Source of the DNA: Arachidicoccus ginsenosidivorans
Lineage (GTDB): Bacteria; Bacteroidota; Bacteroidia; Chitinophagales; Chitinophagaceae
DNA length: 64,000 bases
Direction of reading: 5' to 3'
NCBI RefSeq assembly: GCF_007971385.1
Contig: NZ_CP042434.1
Location: 4,774,001-4,838,000 of the forward strand
Position numbers and translations under genes: made by a program. Positions 51,370-60,131 of this stretch are shown in pieces. The notes under the pieces are model-generated. The model did not search any database, was not told where the DNA came from, and worked only from the letters and a program-made list of their open reading frames with translations. The first letter of the stretch is position 1. Each line of letters opens with the position of its first letter.

Positions 51370-51888
51370 TTAACTGCATTTTCCTTCCACAATCACTTTA
51401 CATCCTTTTATTGAAGTGTTGTGAATCTCTATGGATCCATTTAAATAGGTCGCATAAGCCTTTACAACTGCCAGGCCGTTTCCCTTTATATAAAGTTGAG
51501 AAAGGTCAATCCCTTTGCCATTATCTATTACAATTAAGGTAAATCTGTCTGACTGCCTGCTCAATTCAATCCATACTTCACTGGCTTTAGCATGTTCCAT
51601 TACGTTATCCAGCAGTTCTTGAACTATTCGGTACAATATAATTTGCGTTTCAGTAGTCAGGTATTCGTTTGCATTGTCAATCTGCAGGTGAGCGGTAAGT
51701 TTTCCTGAAATATTGATGTTGTTTATCAGTATTTCAATGGCTGGCTTTAATCCTTCAAGGATTAACACTTCAGGCATTATATTATTAGCGACATTTTTTA
51801 ACGCTGTAAGGGAGGCTCCCAGCTGCTCTAATGCGCTCTCCATGGATGCCACACTTTGCGATGATAGGAAAATATTGCCTTTTTTCAT
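51370..51888 (-). CDS. Histidine-kinase-type ATPase domain lacking the phospho-histidine region
   Basis: 172 residues. From residue ~33 it matches the part of NarX/DegS-type sensor kinases after the His box: NNIMPEVLILEGLKPAIEIL, then the HATPase N-box region IVQELLDNVMEHAKAS, G1 box VIDNGKGID, and G2-like KGNGLAVVKAYATYLNGSI. The phospho-accepting His with its RxRIARELHD-like context is absent, and no sensor domain or response regulator lies beside it. It is either a 5'-truncated kinase gene or a stand-alone ATPase/anti-factor. No in-frame continuation was found upstream of 51888. Confidence 0.75.
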   Translation of the reverse strand: MKKGNIFLSSQSVASMESALEQLGASLTALKNVANNIMPEVLILEGLKPAIEILINNINISGKLTAHLQIDNANEYLTTETQIILYRIVQELLDNVMEHAKASEVWIELSRQSDRFTLIVIDNGKGIDLSQLYIKGNGLAVVKAYATYLNGSIEIHNTSIKGCKVIVEGKCS

Positions 51889-52334
51889 GGATAATTTTAT
51901 TTAGGGTCTAGGTATGTTTATTACCATCAGGCGAAATTAGTCTAAGCCAGCACTTAAAAAAATAGCGTGTGCAGGCCGTAATTCTTGTCTGGATAAAAAG
52001 GGAGATCTCTTGGGTCGTTTTGCCGTTTTAAACATATAATCAATAATTTAAGGTAAAAGCATTTGGTTTTGTTGGCGACTGCTGATTGTAAAATTGCTGT
52101 AAGCCTTTGAACTTTCCAAAGAATCATAAAAAATCCCCTATTCAGGGGAGATTTAAAAAACCAGTAATTACGGGATTGTCTGGCATTCGTTCATAATGGA
52201 ACTTCGCATTGTTAAAAGTCAGTCTAAAATAAAGCACAGCACACGCCTCCACAATATAATTAAAATTCATGCAGCCAGGGCAGGCAATTTTTACGCTTGC
52301 CATTAAAAAAAACTTTAATCAAAAAATTCCAGTG
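51889..52334. other. Intergenic region between divergent genes
   Basis: 446 bases. It includes a hairpin aaatcccct...agggga-g-attt at 52131-52154 (2-base bulge) that could be a terminator or a leader structure for the envelope operon. Nothing else recognised. Confidence 0.4.
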
Positions 52335-53618
52335 ATGAAACAGTTTATTCAACTAAAAAAAAGCGCCCTTAAAATCAACCAAGCTAAGATGCAGGTTATT
52401 CTTCTAATAGGTTGTCTAATGGCAGGGCTTACGGTAGCCAACGCCCAGATTTGGAAAAAAGTAAAAGACCGGGTAAAACAGACGGTAGAAAATAAAATCA
52501 CCCAAAAGTCTCAGGACGTTACCACAAATGCCATGAACAAGGCAGAAGGCGCCATTCAAGGGAAAGATGGTCAACCGGCACCTACAACTGTTACAGGCGG
52601 CGACGATAAGGCGGTTGTAGTCGGTGGTGGGAATGCCGCAAAATCTATCAGTGATTATAAAAGTTATGATTTTGTGCCAGGGGATAAAATCATCTTTGAA
52701 CCAGACATCAGTAAAGAGGCGGATGCAGAATTGCCTGCCAGGTTTAAGTTGCTAAAAGGCAATGCAGAAATCCAAAGTTATGAAGGGGAAAAAATCCTCC
52801 ATCTGGATGAAGGTGGCAGCACGTCCATAACGCCCCTTATGTCAACGGAAAGTTACCTGCCAGAGCAATTTACGGTTGAATTTGATATGTCTTTTGAGAA
52901 CAAGGAAGATTATATGAGATATGCTAATTATTTTGACGTTGTTTTTATGAAAGCCACTCAAAACTTCTTTGAATCACCCGTTTACAGGCTCAGAATAACC
53001 AGTGGCTCTGCTGTGGAATGGGCCACAGGTGGCCATATTCGTCTGGCAGAAAATCTGGCTAAAGCCTTATCAACAGATAATAAATGGCATCACATAGCCT
53101 TTTATGTTAATAAAAATATTGGCAAAGTTTATATTGATGCCTTTAGAGTAGCCGCCTCCAATACCCTAAATCTTGGTGCTGAAAAAATGGCTATTAATAT
53201 TGATGGTAGGTACGGCATTAAAATTAAAAATTTCCGCCTGGCCGCGGGTGGTTCGGATAAATATAATAAAGTTATTACTGACGGGAAATTCATCACACAC
53301 GGCATTTTGTTTGACGTGGCAAAATCAACCATTAAACCTGAATCCACCGGAACTTTGAATGAAGTGGTTAAAATGATGCGAGCCCACACTGAACTTAAGT
53401 TTGAAATTGATGGACACACAGATAGCGATGGACAAGATCAGGCCAATTTGGTGCTTTCCCAGCAAAGAGCGGCTGCCGTAAAAGACCAACTTGTAAGCAT
53501 GGGCATATCCCAGGATAGGTTAACGACCAAAGGTTTTGGAGAAACTAAACCCATAGATAGCAATGACACGCAGGAAGGTAAAGCCAATAACCGTCGGGTT
53601 GAGTTTATTAAAATGTAA
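52335..53618 (+). CDS. OmpA-domain outer membrane/peptidoglycan-associated protein
   Basis: 427 residues from the ATG at 52335 (MKQFIQLKKS), chosen because the signal peptide (MQVILLIGCLMAGLTVANA) follows closely; an ATG at 52269 is also in frame. Mature start QIWKKVKDRVKQTVENK is amphipathic. Residues ~110-310 form a concanavalin/LamG-like beta domain (TVEFDMSFENKEDY, HHIAFYVNKNIGKVYIDAF). The C-terminal OmpA domain shows IDGHTDSDG, LSQQRAAAVKDQL and NRRVEF, the peptidoglycan-binding motif. First gene of a four-gene operon with two lipoproteins and another exported protein. Confidence 0.88.
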   Translation: MKQFIQLKKSALKINQAKMQVILLIGCLMAGLTVANAQIWKKVKDRVKQTVENKITQKSQDVTTNAMNKAEGAIQGKDGQPAPTTVTGGDDKAVVVGGGNAAKSISDYKSYDFVPGDKIIFEPDISKEADAELPARFKLLKGNAEIQSYEGEKILHLDEGGSTSITPLMSTESYLPEQFTVEFDMSFENKEDYMRYANYFDVVFMKATQNFFESPVYRLRITSGSAVEWATGGHIRLAENLAKALSTDNKWHHIAFYVNKNIGKVYIDAFRVAASNTLNLGAEKMAINIDGRYGIKIKNFRLAAGGSDKYNKVITDGKFITHGILFDVAKSTIKPESTGTLNEVVKMMRAHTELKFEIDGHTDSDGQDQANLVLSQQRAAAVKDQLVSMGISQDRLTTKGFGETKPIDSNDTQEGKANNRRVEFIKM

Positions 53619-53668
53619 ACCGAGTGCCGGGTCATTCAAACAGTATTTTATCTACTAAAAAAAGTCTA

Positions 53669-54376
53669 ATGCGATCAAAATTCTTCCAATTTACACCTAT
53701 ACCATTAATGGTTCTCTGTCTTTATTGTTGTTTAATAATTAGTTGCAGCAAATCAGATTCACCCATAAAAAAAGATGCGCCTGGCGCTAATCAGACAGCC
53801 GGGCATATAAGTGGCATGGGCGCGTCCCACGATGCGCTTATAGGAGACGCTTTTGTATTTAGTAACAATGTTGAAATCAAAGGCGGGATTAAGGCCGTAG
53901 ATTTTATCTATCCAGGATCAGGTTATTGCCAGGTAGTTGGTAGTGGTGCTTTTGTTTTGGTTTCCATGGAATTTGTCAATAAAACGGACAAAGATACACT
54001 GCTTGTATTTCCGGCTGGACTTACCTTTGAATCAACCAGCACGGAGGATCAAAACGGTATGCTTATTCAGAATACACAGGTTAGTCTAACCAAAGGGGGT
54101 ACCTGTAATACTTTATTCTACGCCTACTGTACAAATGAACACAGAAGCGGGAGCTCAATTGAAAGCAAATATGCTTTTGGGCCTATTTGTAATGCAGCAC
54201 CCATAAGGGAACTGATTGATCTTTTAAAAAATAAAAAAGTAAATCTGGATCCAGGCGAAGCGCCCAGTATACTCGGACCTATTGGTGTTATTCAGGATTG
54301 CCTCTGGAAGATTACAGATGGTGAAGGCTTGTCGGCAGACGACAAAAGGGCTATCCAGGCATTGGAAGACAAATAA
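53669..54376 (+). CDS. Lipoprotein, unknown function
   Basis: 235 residues from the ATG at 53669 (MRSKFFQF); the frame also opens at 53624. Hydrophobic segment and lipobox IISC with lipid cysteine at about residue 26, then SKSDSPIKKD. The body is beta-rich and contains several cysteines (GSGYCQVVG, GGTCNTLFYAYC, GPICNAAP) and VNKTDKDTLLVFPAG. No family recognised. It lies 50 bases downstream of the OmpA-domain gene. Confidence 0.72.
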   Translation: MRSKFFQFTPIPLMVLCLYCCLIISCSKSDSPIKKDAPGANQTAGHISGMGASHDALIGDAFVFSNNVEIKGGIKAVDFIYPGSGYCQVVGSGAFVLVSMEFVNKTDKDTLLVFPAGLTFESTSTEDQNGMLIQNTQVSLTKGGTCNTLFYAYCTNEHRSGSSIESKYAFGPICNAAPIRELIDLLKNKKVNLDPGEAPSILGPIGVIQDCLWKITDGEGLSADDKRAIQALEDK

Positions 54377-54425
54377 GCCTATTAATATGTTTAATGCCTT
54401 GACTTTAAATTTTATATAAAATAAA

Positions 54426-55307
54426 ATGATGCAAATGAAAAGTACAAAGGCGGTCACCTGGCCGCAAAATAAAATGAGGGCTTTTGGGGTATGGATGGTA
54501 TTTATGGCCATTTTAATTTTTGCTGGGGTGAGCGGATGCTCCAAATCGAGCGCCAGTAGTCAGAAAGATGACCCTCACTCAAAAGAGAATCCTGGAGGCG
54601 ACGACCCTTCAAAAGGCGGATCTGATTTAAATGCTGCCTATATGGCGGATAAAAAAGGTACTTTGCTGACGTATACCATTATCTTTGGAGATGAAGCAGG
54701 CGTTGGGAGCCTGGTTGAATATACAGAGATACATGACTCTTTGGGTTACCAGGTAGCCAACCTACAGGCAGTTGCTGCGGGTATTAAAATCTATAGCACT
54801 GTTCGCCACAATAAAGATTATACCGAGACCATAAATAGCGTCGCTCCTGTCTATTATCAGCTATTGCAAACCCTTGCTGCCTCTTTTAGTAGTTTTACGC
54901 ATGAAGAAAAGCCACTTGTTATGCGATTGCCTCACAAAGACGCCTTAAAAAAGGAGGCTTTTCCCTCCACTGTCACAGCAACCTGGCATGGGCTGAATAT
55001 CACTGAAGACAGTAAAATGGATAGTAAAATGATTCAAACAGAAAATAAAGCAGTTATTGATTCATCAGGCACCATTACTACCGCTGCCGGTACATTTGAT
55101 AACTGCATCCGTGTTCATTATCTAAGAACCCAGCAAAGAATTATTTCTATTACCTCTCCCACGGATAATTATACAACAGATAATACTGCTCACTTTGACA
55201 TTATGATTTGGCTGGCAAAAGGTATCGGTCCGGTCAGAACCATTGAGTTCAATATGGATACCGGTATTACCACTACCACCGATCTGACAAAAATTACCTA
55301 TCCGTAG
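54426..55307 (+). CDS. Lipoprotein, unknown function
   Basis: 293 residues. Hydrophobic segment and lipobox VSGC with lipid cysteine at residue 38, then a Ser/Asp/Gly-rich linker (KDDPHSKENPGGDDPSKGG) and a beta-rich domain with the pattern TAAGTFDNCIRVHYLRT and GPVRTIEFN, resembling DUF3108/YcfL-type periplasmic domains in overall shape only. 49 bases after the previous gene and co-directional. A role in envelope structure is inferred from the operon. Confidence 0.72.
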   Translation: MMQMKSTKAVTWPQNKMRAFGVWMVFMAILIFAGVSGCSKSSASSQKDDPHSKENPGGDDPSKGGSDLNAAYMADKKGTLLTYTIIFGDEAGVGSLVEYTEIHDSLGYQVANLQAVAAGIKIYSTVRHNKDYTETINSVAPVYYQLLQTLAASFSSFTHEEKPLVMRLPHKDALKKEAFPSTVTATWHGLNITEDSKMDSKMIQTENKAVIDSSGTITTAAGTFDNCIRVHYLRTQQRIISITSPTDNYTTDNTAHFDIMIWLAKGIGPVRTIEFNMDTGITTTTDLTKITYP

Positions 55308-55355
55308 CGCATGGATTGGACTCCTTGTTTATAAAAAATATTTAAAAATTATGCC

Positions 55356-56696
55356 ATGAAACCTTTTCGCACCGCAATTTTATTCACCTTAATGGTGGTT
55401 TTCTTTTGGATGCCCGCTAGTCAGGGTCAGTTTTTAAAAAAACTGAAAAAGACCGTAAAAGAACTGGTGGTTACGCCACCAAAGCAAGGTAATCCCGCCT
55501 CTGCAGCGTCGGTTGCCGCTTCGCAAGGCCAACCGACTCAGGTGAATCCTACTAAACGGTTTTTAGGGAGCACAGACCCCAATATGGCTACTTTAAAGGA
55601 CGCTGCTGCCCATAATATCCAAGAAATTTGTGCCATTACACTAGATGCTAAAAATCAGTACATTTTTATGGATTATACCAGCATAAGCTTGCAAAATAAA
55701 CAGATAACTGCATGGATACCCGTCGGCACTTTTACCAACAGTGAAGCGCTCAGTGAATTAGGAGAAGGTTCTGATAAGGATCAAGTGCAACTCTATACAA
55801 ATGGAATCGTAACAAAAACATATACGGCTGGGACATTAAAAAAAGAAGTAAATCTACTGGCCGCACATAAAAAATATGATTATCCATGGAGCGAAGAACT
55901 GGTCAGAAACGCAAAAAAGGAGGCGGAAAATTATGTGAAAAAAGGTGTTGGCCAAGGGGGGATGGCCAGCATCATTGAGTTCAATCAAAAAAAATATGGG
56001 CCTTATTTACTCGTAGGTGATCTCGTGGTCAGTAAGGATCGCCAGCATTTTTTTGCGCAAATCAGTCCTGATCTTAAAGCTACAGAAAAGGGCATATATT
56101 ATATTCTGGGCATGGATGGACAAACAAGACAGCTGCCTACAGGCGGTGATTTAATTGCAAATAGGGAATTTACCAGTGGCGCCGTCCTTATTGCATCAGC
56201 CACCATTTCGTTAAATGCATCGTTGCATAATAATAGTGAGGGAGCAGACGGATCTGAAACGAGCCAGTCCGCAGCGGTCATGCAGATGCAAACGGAGCCC
56301 AATAAAGGAAATGTGTATTTTTTAAATGGAAAAACCCTGGAAAATGTATTAATTTCTGGCGGCTGGCTGGATCAAAGTGGGCAAAACTTTTTTGCCACAA
56401 CAGCTGAGAAAAATAGTGGTTTTGAAAAAGGAACGTATTTGAACGGAAAAAAAATATATGATCAGGCGATTAAAGTGAGTCGCGGATGGACAACACCTTT
56501 AGGTACGTCCTGGGCACTTGAAGTTGATGATTATAAATTGGACGGTATGGACCAATTAATTTTTAGTGACGGCACGCGTATTTATGAAGCGCGGGATGTA
56601 CATGAATTAGTCATTGACGACAAATATTATATGGTCTGGTACAATTATAATCAAAAATACAGTAATCAATTAAAAGTGTATAAAAAGGCGCTTTAA
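55356..56696 (+). CDS. Exported protein, unknown function
   Basis: 446 residues with a signal peptide ending SQGQ. The mature start FLKKLKKTVKELVV resembles the amphipathic start of the OmpA-domain protein of the same operon. The remainder is beta-rich, with possible propeller-like repeats (FMDYTSISLQNKQITAW, YYILGMDGQTRQLPTGG, IYDQAIKVSRGWTTPLG). No known family recognised. Last gene of the operon; a bidirectional terminator follows. Confidence 0.7.
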   Translation: MKPFRTAILFTLMVVFFWMPASQGQFLKKLKKTVKELVVTPPKQGNPASAASVAASQGQPTQVNPTKRFLGSTDPNMATLKDAAAHNIQEICAITLDAKNQYIFMDYTSISLQNKQITAWIPVGTFTNSEALSELGEGSDKDQVQLYTNGIVTKTYTAGTLKKEVNLLAAHKKYDYPWSEELVRNAKKEAENYVKKGVGQGGMASIIEFNQKKYGPYLLVGDLVVSKDRQHFFAQISPDLKATEKGIYYILGMDGQTRQLPTGGDLIANREFTSGAVLIASATISLNASLHNNSEGADGSETSQSAAVMQMQTEPNKGNVYFLNGKTLENVLISGGWLDQSGQNFFATTAEKNSGFEKGTYLNGKKIYDQAIKVSRGWTTPLGTSWALEVDDYKLDGMDQLIFSDGTRIYEARDVHELVIDDKYYMVWYNYNQKYSNQLKVYKKAL

Positions 56697-56764
56697 GGCG
56701 CGTTTGTGGCATTATCAGTAGCTTCAATTACTTTATTTTTATGCTTATTTTGCCACCTTACTGC

Positions 56765-56815
56765 ACAAAAGGCCTGGATTAAAAACCTAAAATTAGAACT
56801 TATCCAGGCTTTTGT
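56765..56815. terminator. Bidirectional terminator between the OmpA operon and the GH2 gene
   Basis: acaaaaggcctggat (56765-56779) pairs with atccaggcttttgt (56802-56815) with one bulged G, between convergent genes. Confidence 0.75.
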
Positions 56816-56847
56816 TTGCAGGTATGATTAAGCTCTATTGTAGCCTA

Positions 56848-59748
56848 TTACTCAATCGGTACTTTCTTTTCTGGCAAATTCCAGCCTTCAATAGCGAGCT
56901 GCATATCCTGCCATTTCGTGGGCGTAAAAACGGCTTTGCCCTGGTTTGGATGAACCAGCGTGGATTGCAGTGAAGTGTTAGGCGGATCTATATAAATTGT
57001 TGACGAATCTCCTGGTAAAAGCGTAATGTAATTGTCACTGTAAAAGCTGGGAAGTATTCTTTTTCCTGAAACTTTATTTACCAAAGAAATCCGGTTAAAA
57101 AAGGCTGGAACTGCACGCGCTGGATTGGTAAATCTGACGGTGATTTGTTTTTGCCCGGCTTTATTGATTGTCCAGTTGGCTTTAATGGCGACTGTTGCTT
57201 TTGCCATGTCCTGCAATCCACTATAATTGCCGTCAGCATCGCTGGTCCAGTAAATATTATTGCTGACGATATTTTTATGGAGATCCAGTAACCTGAGCGA
57301 TAATAACAGCCCTTTTGCGGCTGCTGGCCTACTTAAGGCACCAGACAGCTTAAGCAGTAGTTTGGGATGTTGTGCAATGGCCTGGGTGATTGTTCGGGTG
57401 ATGAGTTTGGTATCTCCATCAAAATGACTGACTTTGATGTCCATAACCAGATTACGGACTGTTTTATAGGTATTATTGACAATGTAAACACCACTATCTG
57501 CCGGATTAAACATTAAATGAATCTTTTCAGCGCCCTTTTTCAACCCATACAGACAACTATTTGGATCCAGGTAATAATCATACATCTGTCCGCGCATGGC
57601 CGTCCATGGATTCTGCGTTTTCCAGATAATAAAACCAGTATACCAATCCCACTGGTGGGCCGTAAAGCCCTCCATCAGAGCACGGTATTGGTTATAGTTG
57701 ATTAACTGGGCAATTTGGGCAAATTTTGAAACGGAGCCAGGTTTGCCATACTTATTGATATAATGATCGTAGCCAATGTATTTGTGGTATTGCCATACAC
57801 TGTCAATCAAAGTTGTGTGATCGTAACCGTTTTTTGCATCTGGTTCAGGCAGCCTAACAGGTAAACTGCTCTTCGGCAGGAACCTGGCTAAAGAGGTACT
57901 GTCTCCAATTCCCACGGAACCAATCTCTGAATTAAAAGGATAGGTTCTATGCGCCCAAAATGTTTTTAGAGACTGGATGCCATAGGGACCGTCTCCATTG
58001 CCCCCTAAAGTATTAAAAGACATGCTATCAGAATTAGAGAAGTCAATATACCAGCGTGTTGTGTCTAGCAGTGGTAGTAGACTGTCTTGCAGACCGTTTT
58101 GCAGATCGGGCGCCAAGGTGATTTCATTGCCACCGCACCAGATGGCCAGCGAGCTGTGGTTGCGCAGCATGCGGATCTGATCCGCTGCTGAGGCTAAAAA
58201 CAAAGTATGATCATCTGGATAGTCTCGTCTGGTCCAGATATCGTCTTTCTTTTTGGGATCTTGCCATCTGCCATTACAATCTCCTGAACCCCAAAAATCT
58301 TGCATTACTAATAAACCATATTTATCACAGGCCTGGTAAAACTCAGGGCGTTCCGTTAGGGCACCTCCCCAGACACGAATCAGGTTGAGACCCATATCCC
58401 GATGAAAACGCACTTCTGCGTCATAACGCTCTTTGGATAACCGAAGCATGGCATCTGATACAATCCAGTTGCCGCCCCTGATAAACAGGGGCTGCCCGTT
58501 GACCAGAACTTCCATGCTACGTGTCCGGTCATTCCACCTGTGGGTAAGTTGACGGATACCAACTTGTAAGGATAGACTGTCTGATATGACCTCATCTTGT
58601 AGTGTAAACCGAAACCCAGCCAGGTATAAACTGGCCTGGTAATTTGGATTGTTGATATTGTAAGTTGGATGATCATCCCCCGTCCTGGATGCTTTTGCCT
58701 GCCCTCCTTGTTCTCCCGGATTTAGAATGCCCATGCCATTTGGCCACCAAAGCCTTGGGTGTATAATTGTATCAGGATCAAAATGTACCTCTTTGATTTC
58801 TCCCGGATTCAAGGACACGTATTTTTTAATGGTCCTGCCGTCTATACTAAAGCTGGCGGTACCAGTAACCTGCTTATTTGAACTGTTATGCAGGGTAAGG
58901 GCGGAAACAATTACGGCCGGCGCCTGATGGGGATCATCCGGCATTCTTTTGCCTGGTACCTGAGTTACGATATGGGGATCCATTAGCTGCACGGCGCCTT
59001 GTTTGGTTATCCATATTTTATCCCAGATACCAGTATTGCGGTCCCTGACGGGTTGAATCCAGTCCCAGCCAGCCACGTATTGGTGCGCAACATTTTTTGC
59101 AATGGTGCCATCCCCTCCCTGTCCCCCATTGGGATTGCCTACCGGATCGGGCGGATACACGATGATGGCCAGCCTGTTGAGGCCTTTATTAGATAAGAAC
59201 TTAGTGATATTAAAGCTGCGGCGTATAAACATACCTTTCAGCGTCTTTGGGTTTAACCTGTGCCCATTGAGATAAGCGTCAAAACCGTAATTGACACCGC
59301 GCAAATGCAAAAAATATTGATCCCCCTTTTTAAGATCAGAGATATCACTCAATTGGAAATCCTTGACAAACCAATAGGTGTAAAAATCTCTGCCTGTATT
59401 GAATATATCCGGGATCCGGTTATTATTCATGGCATAAAAGGGATCAGGGATCTTCTTATTATTAAGTAAACTGGTAAGTATGGTACCAGGTACAGTGGCC
59501 GGTTCCCAATCTTTTAGTTTTTGCCCGGCTTCACCCCATTTGCCTAAGGTTTTTCCAGCACTTAGTTCGGTTGCTTTTTTAAAAAACCACCCATTGTTCA
59601 ACTCGGTTTTTTGTCCATTTCCATTTAATAGCTGCGTTGGGTGTTGACTAATTGCAGGCAGGCTGTAACCCAAGGTTAGCATTGTAAAAATAATAGCCTG
59701 TAAGCAATAAGAATATTTATCTTTAATAGAAAAGGTAATGTGCATCAT
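56848..59748 (-). CDS. GH2-family glycoside hydrolase (exo-beta-glucosaminidase/beta-mannosidase-like)
   Basis: 966 residues with a signal peptide. Order: jelly-roll sugar-binding domain (residues ~45-240, YFLHLRGVNYGFDAYLNG), Ig-like domain, TIM barrel (GLNLIRVWGGALTERPEFY), further Ig-like domains. Catalytic acid/base Glu in IWCGGNEITL and nucleophile Glu in FNSEIGSVG. The FNxExG form of the nucleophile motif resembles exo-beta-D-glucosaminidases, whereas beta-mannosidases and galactosidases differ here; specificity remains open. Exported, single gene on -, close to xseA/B and the SGNH hydrolase. Confidence 0.88.
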   Translation of the reverse strand: MMHITFSIKDKYSYCLQAIIFTMLTLGYSLPAISQHPTQLLNGNGQKTELNNGWFFKKATELSAGKTLGKWGEAGQKLKDWEPATVPGTILTSLLNNKKIPDPFYAMNNNRIPDIFNTGRDFYTYWFVKDFQLSDISDLKKGDQYFLHLRGVNYGFDAYLNGHRLNPKTLKGMFIRRSFNITKFLSNKGLNRLAIIVYPPDPVGNPNGGQGGDGTIAKNVAHQYVAGWDWIQPVRDRNTGIWDKIWITKQGAVQLMDPHIVTQVPGKRMPDDPHQAPAVIVSALTLHNSSNKQVTGTASFSIDGRTIKKYVSLNPGEIKEVHFDPDTIIHPRLWWPNGMGILNPGEQGGQAKASRTGDDHPTYNINNPNYQASLYLAGFRFTLQDEVISDSLSLQVGIRQLTHRWNDRTRSMEVLVNGQPLFIRGGNWIVSDAMLRLSKERYDAEVRFHRDMGLNLIRVWGGALTERPEFYQACDKYGLLVMQDFWGSGDCNGRWQDPKKKDDIWTRRDYPDDHTLFLASAADQIRMLRNHSSLAIWCGGNEITLAPDLQNGLQDSLLPLLDTTRWYIDFSNSDSMSFNTLGGNGDGPYGIQSLKTFWAHRTYPFNSEIGSVGIGDSTSLARFLPKSSLPVRLPEPDAKNGYDHTTLIDSVWQYHKYIGYDHYINKYGKPGSVSKFAQIAQLINYNQYRALMEGFTAHQWDWYTGFIIWKTQNPWTAMRGQMYDYYLDPNSCLYGLKKGAEKIHLMFNPADSGVYIVNNTYKTVRNLVMDIKVSHFDGDTKLITRTITQAIAQHPKLLLKLSGALSRPAAAKGLLLSLRLLDLHKNIVSNNIYWTSDADGNYSGLQDMAKATVAIKANWTINKAGQKQITVRFTNPARAVPAFFNRISLVNKVSGKRILPSFYSDNYITLLPGDSSTIYIDPPNTSLQSTLVHPNQGKAVFTPTKWQDMQLAIEGWNLPEKKVPIE

Positions 59749-59891
59749 ACGATATTGGGGAAAATAGTGGGGATTAGGTCAATAATAAAAATAATTACAA
59801 TGAAGTACCATGATAAGTTGCGGTAAAACTAATAATGCTTTACAGTAAGTCTAAGGTAAAGCACGGCCTGAAGGGAGCGTCACAACGACGT

Positions 59892-60131
59892 CTACTCGCT
59901 TGGATTGGGCGTGTTTTTGGAAGCGGAGCCTTTTGTATCCTCCATACTGGCCATGACAGCTGCGACTTCCTTTTCGGTATTACGCAGTTTTTTTTGGCAG
60001 AAGTCTATTAGTTCTGCCGCTCTTTTGACACGAACAGCCAGTTCATCAATGGAAACTGCTTCATTTTCCATTTCCAGTGCAATGTTTTCCAATTCCTCGT
60101 ATGCGGCGCTATAGGTTAAATCCTGTTCCAT
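59892..60131 (-). CDS. xseB: Exodeoxyribonuclease VII small subunit
   Basis: 79 residues from the ATG at 60131 (MEQDLTYSAAYEELENIA). Canonical small helical subunit: LTYSAAYEELENIALEME, DELAVRVKRAAELIDFCQKK. Its start overlaps the 3' end of xseA by 23 bases, so the two are translationally coupled. It activates and stabilises XseA in degrading single-stranded DNA. The Ser/Pro-rich tail (GSASKNTPNPSE) is disordered. Confidence 0.93.
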   Translation of the reverse strand: MEQDLTYSAAYEELENIALEMENEAVSIDELAVRVKRAAELIDFCQKKLRNTEKEVAAVMASMEDTKGSASKNTPNPSE

